Shown piece after piece: positions 6,748-10,511 of a stretch of DNA of 10,511 nucleotides. Source of the stretch: Clostridia bacterium. Lineage in GTDB: Bacteria; Bacillota; Clostridia; Christensenellales; Aristaeellaceae. The number at the start of each line of letters is the position of its first letter. The first letter of the stretch is position 1. Location: the NCBI GenBank assembly GCA_017458865.1, contig JAFSZW010000212.1, forward strand, positions 1 through 10,511, read 5' to 3'. The position numbers and the translations under genes are program-made. Below the pieces are notes generated by a model. That model had not been told where the DNA came from. It searched no databases and saw only the letters and a list, made by a program, of their open reading frames with translations.

Positions 6748-7284
6748 TTACCGGTTCGCCGGAAATGCGTTGAACCAGGCACGCTCATCAAACGACTGCT
6801 TTTTCGGCTGAACCGGCTCAGATGCCGGTATGCCCACCGGCAGGAAACAGACCAGTTCATACTCATCCGGAACGCCCAGGATGCGTGCCATCTGGTCACC
6901 AATCCGGTCAGTATCCGTGATATGTCCCTCATACCAGCAGCTGGCATACCCAAGCGCTGTAATGGCCAATAGCATGTTCTCTATGGCTGCCGCATAATCC
7001 TGCACCGCAAAACAGCGGTCCCGATACGCAATGATCCGCCTTGTCAGCACGCAGATCATGGCAGGCGCACTTTCACCTGCCGGCGGCTGGATAACGGCAT
7101 GCAGCTTTTCAAGTATTTCAGGATCATCCACAGCAATCAGGCTGGTTGTCTGCTTGTTGCACCCGGACGGTGCGGCCAGGCCAGCCTGCATAATCGTGCG
7201 TAGATCCTCCCTTGGCACCGGATCTGCTTTGTATTTGCCTCTGTAACTGCGCCTTGTCATCACTGCATTAATGGTATCCAGCAT
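6748..7284 (-). CDS. Nitroreductase-family FMN-dependent oxidoreductase
   Basis: A small flavin enzyme of the nitroreductase superfamily that should use NAD(P)H to reduce nitroaromatics, quinones or a flavin-linked substrate in the cytoplasm. The 178-residue form begins MLDTINAVMTRRSYRGKY, with the FMN phosphate-binding RRSYR at 11-15. APSGCNKQ (38-45), the central helix DYAAAIENMLLAITALGYASCWYEG (about 96-120) and FLPVGIPASEP (147-157) fit the family. The reading frame continues upstream to 7464, but ATG at 7284 is preferred because GAGAGGAG lies just upstream and the family fold begins there; the upstream 60 codons look unlike protein. The length is short, as in the compact single-domain members. 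It heads the nitroreductase-fucosidase-patatin series. The physiological substrate is not evident. Confidence 0.9.
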   Translation of the reverse strand: MLDTINAVMTRRSYRGKYKADPVPREDLRTIMQAGLAAPSGCNKQTTSLIAVDDPEILEKLHAVIQPPAGESAPAMICVLTRRIIAYRDRCFAVQDYAAAIENMLLAITALGYASCWYEGHITDTDRIGDQMARILGVPDEYELVCFLPVGIPASEPVQPKKQSFDERAWFNAFPANR

Positions 7285-7562
7285 GTTTTCTCCTCTCTCA
7301 CGTCCCAAAGGATATATCAAAAATCGCTGTTCCGTGTATTTCTGTTGCCATCGCGCAGCCAAATTTGCATCTATCAGATTGGGTTCACCTGCAGCGTTCA
7401 TACCCGCAACAGATCTCGGTAATACCGAATCCCACGACGCTGAACAACCATACAGGGTTTCCAATTTTCCGGGCCTCGCTGCTCAATCGCCGCTTCCAGG
7501 CTGGGACATCATCTGCATCGCCATATGGCAGGCACCAAACCAGTGCTGCTCTGAACGCACAT
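7285..7562 (-). other. Long untranslated leader of the nitroreductase transcript
   Basis: About 270 bases separate the predicted transcription start (near 7556) from the nitroreductase ATG. Frames across it give no recognisable protein. It contains a perfect 13-base palindrome at 7416-7428 and a possible secondary extended -10 (TGATATATC, near 7312-7320). No known riboswitch consensus was recognised. The remaining stretch up to the MATE stop (7594-7707) shows only weak hairpins without T-runs. Confidence 0.4.
7416..7428. repeat. 13-bp palindrome TCGGTA-A-TACCGA
   Basis: Perfect dyad with one central base, inside the nitroreductase leader. The size suits a repressor operator or a short hairpin, but there is no adjacent regulator gene and no second copy of the whole palindrome. 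Isolated TACCGA half-sites occur at 10104-10109 and 10122-10127. Confidence 0.35.
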
Positions 7563-7591
7563 ATCATAGCACAATCGTCAAGCCGGTACAA
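7563..7591 (-). promoter_or_regulatory. Extended -10 promoter for the nitroreductase transcript
   Basis: Minus strand TTGTAC (7591-7586), 17-base spacer, TATGAT (7568-7563) preceded by TGC, giving the extended -10 form TGnTATGAT. The -10 matches five of six bases and the -35 three of six, with ideal spacing. The same nine bases TGCTATGAT occur in the promoter proposed upstream of the MATE gene. Confidence 0.5.
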
Positions 7592-7707
7592 TATGAAGGA
7601 ACCTGACGCATTTGGGAAGCGAATCCCATTTCTCAATTTGGCAGAGCATTCCCACAGCCCCTTTGCCGGCTCATCCCTCACTGACCGCCACCCGATCGCT
7701 TTGAAAG

Positions 7708-9078
7708 TCATACCTCGCTTTCGGACAGATCCCCCATCTTCCTGTACAGGAACAGGCAGATGATAACGGAAAGCAGCGAGCCAAGCGGCGCCGCAAGGCC
7801 CATGGGATAGAGGTTGTCCGGGAACAGTTTGGATGCCAGGTAGGCACCTGGAATCCGGATGGCGACAATTGAGATGATATTGTGGATAAATGAATAGGCA
7901 GATTTTCCGTATGCGCTGAAAAAGCCACTGAAACAGAAATGGACGCCGGCAAAGACACAGTCAAGGGCATATGCCCGCAGATACTGCGTACCATACAAAA
8001 TAACCAGTGGTTCCTCATGAATGAACAGGGAGAGAATCGGCCTGGCGAAAAACTGACAGAGAACAAATACCGTCAGGCCAAAGACAATGCACATCCGGTT
8101 TCCGTATGAGAGCACCTGTCTGCTCCGCTCATGCTGCCCGGCACCTGCATTCTGCGCTGCCAGTGCCGAAACAGTTGACAGCATGGCAGAGGGCACCAGA
8201 AACAGAAAGCTGATGATCTTCTCGACGATGCCAACCGCTGCCGCAACCGCGACCCCCCTTGAGTTGGCAATCATGGTAATTACGAGAAAAGAGACCTGGA
8301 TAAGGCCGTCCTGAAACGCAATCGGCGCGCCGATGCTGAGCAGCTTATGCATGACCTGTCCATCCGGCCTGAAAGACGATTTGGAAACGGACACATCAAG
8401 CTTGAGACGTCCCATGGCAAACAGAGCAATGACCACAGATACTGCCTGCGAGATGATGGTGGCCAGTGCTGCACCGCCCGCACCCATTCCGAAAGGTCCG
8501 ACAAAGAGCACATCCAGGCCGATGTTCAAAACACCGGCAATGGCGACAAAGATCATGGGACGCCGGGTATCGCCGAGTCCCCGGAACATGCTCGAAATGA
8601 GATTATATGCGGTAATAAACGGGATGCCTGCAAAACAGATTCTGAGATAATCCGCTGCCTCAAGCATGGCCTCCTGAGGCGTTGCCAGCAGATTCAGAAT
8701 ACCGTTCACAGTACAGAGCAGAACGGTCATAAGAACAAGTGCAAACGCTGCAAATAACACTGCAGAATTCCCGATGCACCTTGATGCCCCATTCCGGTTT
8801 CTGGCGCCGACTGCATGACTGATCGATACCGTTGTGCCCATGGCCAGTCCGACAATGACTACCGTCAGCATATGCATGAGCTGGCTTCCGATGGAAACAG
8901 CCGTCACAGACGCAGCATCCCTGAACTGCCCGATGATAAACAGATCTGCCATGCCATAAAAGCTCTGCAGGAAACAGGCTATCAGGTATGGAACAGAGAA
9001 GCGGATCATGGCCTTAAACAGATTGCCCTCCGTGATTGCATTCATCGTTCCGTTCTTTCCCGTCTGACTCACTTTCAT
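7708..9078 (-). CDS. MATE-family multidrug/cation exporter
   Basis: A multi-antimicrobial extrusion family antiporter in the cytoplasmic membrane that should export organic cations, drugs or metabolites against Na+ or H+. The product has about twelve hydrophobic helices in two pseudo-symmetric halves. Family features include TEGNLFKAMIRFSVPYL near the N-terminus, GMADLFIIGQF (the usual variant of NTVDSIVVG), SSMFRGLGDTRRPM in the loop before helix six, and AQNAGAGQHERSRQVL in the second half. The start is uncertain. ATG at 9078 overlaps a tiny upstream ORF as ATGA and has GGAGG two bases upstream. ATG at 9045 gives the most typical N-terminus. GTG at 9174 adds 32 acidic residues that look unlike the family. 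All three share the stop at 7708. No regulator gene is adjacent. Family certain; cargo unknown. Confidence 0.92.
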   Translation of the reverse strand: MKVSQTGKNGTMNAITEGNLFKAMIRFSVPYLIACFLQSFYGMADLFIIGQFRDAASVTAVSIGSQLMHMLTVVIVGLAMGTTVSISHAVGARNRNGASRCIGNSAVLFAAFALVLMTVLLCTVNGILNLLATPQEAMLEAADYLRICFAGIPFITAYNLISSMFRGLGDTRRPMIFVAIAGVLNIGLDVLFVGPFGMGAGGAALATIISQAVSVVIALFAMGRLKLDVSVSKSSFRPDGQVMHKLLSIGAPIAFQDGLIQVSFLVITMIANSRGVAVAAAVGIVEKIISFLFLVPSAMLSTVSALAAQNAGAGQHERSRQVLSYGNRMCIVFGLTVFVLCQFFARPILSLFIHEEPLVILYGTQYLRAYALDCVFAGVHFCFSGFFSAYGKSAYSFIHNIISIVAIRIPGAYLASKLFPDNLYPMGLAAPLGSLLSVIICLFLYRKMGDLSESEV

Positions 9079-9224
9079 TCCCTCCACAGGTTCACCCGGT
9101 AATTCATTCCGTGCGATCTCTTTTTTCTCAGGCACTGACCTGTCCGAATCTGCATTCTCAGTTTCCGGTACCACAGCTTCTCACATGCCTCAGATACTGC
9201 TTCATATTCACGCTTTGCAGGCAT
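9075..9224 (-). CDS. Possible 49-residue small protein overlapping the MATE start
   Basis: An ORF beginning ATG at 9224 with a purine-rich GGGGGGA immediately upstream, ending in TGA that overlaps the MATE ATG at 9078 as ATGA. The predicted product is basic (MPAKREYEAVSEACEKL at the start, then Arg/Lys-rich) with no recognised domain. The overlap would allow coupling of MATE translation to this ORF. An alternative ATG lies seven codons upstream (9245), with TAA before it. It competes with the GTG-9174 version of the MATE N-terminus, which uses another frame over the same bases. Being short and without homology, it may be chance. Confidence 0.25.
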   Translation of the reverse strand: MPAKREYEAVSEACEKLWYRKLRMQIRTGQCLRKKRSHGMNYRVNLWRE

Positions 9225-9478
9225 TCCCCCCACAATCGTTACCATGCCTTATAATGCGATGCGGATTGCATAGAAGGTAACGCATACGAATACTGGAGGA
9301 ATCCTTGCGGCACATCTCCATGATGCAGATGACCACAAGCGCTTTAACACCGTAAACGGCACAAGTGCGAGAGTATTCCTTCCTTCTCATGCCATGCCTG
9401 CTAAAGACTTCGTATGATTTCACGCGCTTTTGATTTCTTTTCCAATCATATTCGTGTATGGCCAAATGGGCTGACACG
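9225..9478 (-). other. Long leader of the MATE transcript with paired elements
   Basis: Roughly 400 bases lie between the proposed transcription start (near 9472) and the MATE ATG. An open frame from 9483 to 9208 starts within the -10 box and has no recognisable domain, so I do not call it. On the minus strand GAATACT and AGTATTC form seven-base complementary arms about 77 bases apart. Between them are a CATCT/AGATG hairpin and small CCG/CGG and GCA/TGC stems. This could be a structured RNA, but no known riboswitch was recognised. Confidence 0.35.
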
Positions 9479-9507
9479 ATCATAGCAGTTATGAGGTTTT
9501 TTGCCTA
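9479..9507 (-). promoter_or_regulatory. Extended -10 promoter for the MATE transcript
   Basis: Minus strand TAGGCA (9507-9502), 17-base spacer, TATGAT (9484-9479) preceded by TGC. The -35 matches four of six and the -10 five of six consensus bases, with the extended TGn element. The region between it and the antitoxin stop is AT-rich and carries an AT-rich inverted repeat (TAAAGAAA with TTTCTTTA) but no strong terminator. Confidence 0.5.
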
Positions 9508-9617
9508 TTATTAAAGAAAAACAAAGTGGCATTTCCCCCTCTTACAAGCTTTCTTTATGAAAATCACGGCAAATGGATGCAAGACAGAAAGCGTGTATGA
9601 CCAATTTCCCGTCGGAC

Positions 9618-9872
9618 TTAAGATAATGCCATGACCTTAACGTTTTTTTCCTCATCAATCCAGCCTTCCCGCTCTGCCCGACGTTTTGCCCGGTCAAGGA
9701 CGGACAAGCCATGTGTCGCTTTCAGCCTCTCATATTCATCCGCTTCCCGGATGGACATGATGGCGTAAACACCGGACCCATTCCGCGTGAGATAGACCAT
9801 TCCGCTCTGGTCAACTTCCTTAAGGACTTCATTGTCGTTTCTAAGGTCAGATACAGATCTGATTGCAGGCAT
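9618..9872 (-). CDS. Phd/YefM-family antitoxin-like protein, no partner toxin visible
   Basis: An 84-residue protein of the prevent-host-death / YefM antitoxin type. MPAIRSVSDLRNDNEVLKEV (1-20) is the N-terminal DNA-binding and dimerisation start seen in this family. VYLTRNGSGVYAIMSIREADEYERL (26-50) matches its core 'ITKNGxGxAVMS' pattern. The charged C-terminal helix (RAKRRAEREGWIDEEKN) would normally wrap the toxin and block it. ATG at 9872 is preferred over the longer open frame to 10016 because GGAGGTG lies eight bases upstream. A RelE-, YoeB- or Doc-like toxin normally follows directly; the next 400 bases downstream have no such protein and none lies upstream. It may be a solitary antitoxin or autoregulator, or the remnant of a broken pair. 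Confidence 0.85.
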   Translation of the reverse strand: MPAIRSVSDLRNDNEVLKEVDQSGMVYLTRNGSGVYAIMSIREADEYERLKATHGLSVLDRAKRRAEREGWIDEEKNVKVMALS

Positions 9873-9880
9873 ACCCTTTT

Positions 9881-9902
9881 CACCTCCATGGCCGATAGTA
9901 TA
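9881..9902 (-). promoter_or_regulatory. Antitoxin -10 box and ribosome-binding site
   Basis: A -10-like TATACT (9902-9897, five of six consensus bases) would start transcription near 9890. GGAGGTG (9887-9881) lies eight bases before the ATG, the strongest ribosome site in the window and the reason for choosing that start. The -35 region is weak, as is common for an autoregulated promoter, and no clear operator palindrome is seen. Confidence 0.45.
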
Positions 9903-10234
9903 GCCTGGGACAGGGAAGCGTGCACCAAATCTGCAGGTGAATTTGCATCGCTGTGAGCTGTAACCAGGAATACAGGGATTGAGAAGTGGAAGCAAATAAA
10001 GCCATGCTCTGTCCATTATGTGGGATTCGATGAGTATTGATTGCTTAAGTCAGTGGAAACATGGAAAAATACAATGCTGTCGGACGCAGCAGACAAAACT
10101 CCATACCGAGATAACCGTCTTTACCGAGTTTACCTGACAGAGACAGTTTTAATGTATCATTTAAGGCCGGAGACGTCAAGCATCTCCTGCACAGTATATC
10201 CGTACAATTTATCGTGCTGTATACAAGGTCCACT
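9903..10234. other. Gene-free stretch between antitoxin and candidate RNA
   Basis: No convincing gene on either strand: open frames are short, lack ribosome sites and resemble no family. A TACCGA direct repeat (10104-10109, 10122-10127) is present. On the minus strand at 10157-10207 a short frame reads YTVQEMLDVSGLK and then stops; this loosely recalls the N-terminus of PucR-type regulators but is too short to call. Confidence 0.4.
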
Positions 10235-10264
10235 AAAACGGACGGAACATACATTATTCCGTCC
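10235..10264 (-). terminator. Hairpin plus T-run, intrinsic terminator
   Basis: GGACGGAA (10264-10257) and TTCCGTCC (10247-10240) pair perfectly over eight bases around a nine-base loop. A G and four T residues follow (10239-10235) on the minus strand. There is no T-run on the plus strand, so it would act on leftward transcripts. No coding sequence visibly ends just upstream of it. Confidence 0.6.
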
Positions 10265-10463
10265 ATTATCAGATCGATAAACTGGAGCTGGGTGTTATTT
10301 CCAGGGTACAGTGTCTGGAGGTTGCTGCCCAGTACCAGTCGGAATCCCCTTCACTCAGCCCTTCATTGCTTCCTCACTTTCCCCGTTTTACGCCCGGGAT
10401 CTCAGCTCTCATAGAGGGCAAAATAAAAACACAGTCGGGCTCATCGAACAGATGTGTCGGAAG
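10235..10463 (-). ncRNA. Candidate small RNA bounded by promoter and terminator
   Basis: An extended -10 promoter (10470-10478) predicts a transcript starting near 10463, and a perfect hairpin with T-run ends it near 10235, giving roughly 230 bases. Inside, several complementary arms could fold: GCCCG with CGGGC, CTCT with AGAG, CTTCC with GGAAG, and GGTAC with GTACC. The only ribosome-site-plus-start combination (GAGG before ATG) encodes just three codons. No match to 6S, SRP, tmRNA, RNase P or a known riboswitch was recognised. It may instead be the leader or tail of something outside the window, so this is a hypothesis built from the two boundaries. Confidence 0.3.
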
Positions 10464-10469
10464 GCCAAG

Positions 10470-10478
10470 ATTATACCA
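10470..10478 (-). promoter_or_regulatory. Perfect extended -10 element TGGTATAAT
   Basis: Minus strand TGG (10478-10476) followed by TATAAT (10475-10470), a full match to the extended -10 consensus and the best -10 box in the window. The -35 region (about 10493-10498) is poor, which extended -10 promoters tolerate. It points leftward into gene-free DNA that ends in a terminator. Confidence 0.5.
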
Positions 10479-10511
10479 TTCTCTGGAGTGACGCGAATCC
10501 GGAGTTTAGCT

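Noticed and set aside
7285..7464. Upstream extension of the nitroreductase frame (60 extra codons)
   Set aside because: The family fold starts at MLDTINAVMTRRS, with a strong GAGGAG site just upstream. The extension is low in protein-like character.
7385..7711. Minus-strand 108-codon open frame between MATE and nitroreductase
   Set aside because: It overlaps the MATE stop, spans the predicted promoter, has no ribosome site and contains no recognisable domain.
9208..9483. Minus-strand open frame of 91 codons between antitoxin and MATE, considered as the missing toxin
   Set aside because: Its start codon lies inside the best -10 box, there is no ribosome site, and the sequence shows no RelE, Doc or other toxin motif.
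9873..10016. Upstream extension of the antitoxin frame (48 extra codons)
   Set aside because: The added residues do not resemble the family, and the ATG at 9872 has a near-perfect GGAGGTG ribosome site eight bases upstream.
10157..10207. Short peptide YTVQEMLDVSGLK resembling the start of PucR-type regulators
   Set aside because: Only about 15 residues before a stop, with a weak continuation in another frame. This is not enough to call a pseudogene; a profile search with frameshift allowance would settle it.
10041..10280. Plus-strand 79-codon and overlapping minus-strand 73-codon open frames at the right end
   Set aside because: Non-ATG start without a ribosome site on the plus strand, low-complexity Cys/Leu-rich product on the minus strand, and a terminator hairpin running through both.
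10409..10510. Possible C-terminal tail of a gene entering from the right on the minus strand
   Set aside because: The 33 open codons resemble no family, and a perfect extended -10 promoter lies inside them. More sequence to the right would decide.

Overview
The window is about 10.5 kb of moderately GC-rich bacterial DNA, and every gene I can support is read on the minus strand. The protein families are a zinc ABC importer of the HIHCGELTALIG type, an intracellular GH29 fucosidase, a MATE exporter, an APC permease and a Phd/YefM-like antitoxin. Together with strong GGAGG-type ribosome sites, frequent TTG/GTG starts and T-run terminators, they suggest a Bacillota organism, probably an anaerobic gut-type member of the Clostridia or a relative. 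That placement is inferred from protein style, not from a marker gene. There is no rRNA, tRNA, CRISPR array or recognisable intact insertion sequence.

Layout, right to left (direction of transcription). (1) 9873-10511 has no convincing protein gene. It holds a possible small-RNA unit, with an extended -10 promoter at 10470-10478 and a perfect GC-rich hairpin plus T-run at 10235-10264. (2) 9618-9872 is an orphan Phd/YefM-type antitoxin with no visible toxin. (3) A long leader (9225-9484) with its own promoter and a tiny ORF precedes a MATE exporter ending at 7708. (4) After another long leader with a similar TGCTATGAT promoter come a nitroreductase (6748-7284), a GH29 alpha-L-fucosidase (5194-6672) and a patatin-like phospholipase (3979-5136 at the longest start). 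(5) A tight znuA-znuC-znuB operon follows (3824 to 1331) with stop/start overlaps at both junctions, closed by a clear terminator. (6) After a 355-bp gap containing an attenuator-like double hairpin, a TTG-started APC amino acid permease runs off the left edge.

The best-supported functional unit is the zinc importer: ZnuA captures zinc outside the membrane, ZnuB forms the channel and ZnuC powers it. ZnuC is unusual in carrying an N-terminal Val-Pro run followed by HVHAH and CxxC. Nitroreductase, fucosidase and patatin are close together and co-oriented, so they may share a transcript. No common pathway is evident.

I did not find a convincing new multi-gene system. The most unusual points are the candidate non-coding RNA at the right end, the attenuator-like leader of the permease, the metal-ligand-rich ZnuC extension, and the toxin-less antitoxin.
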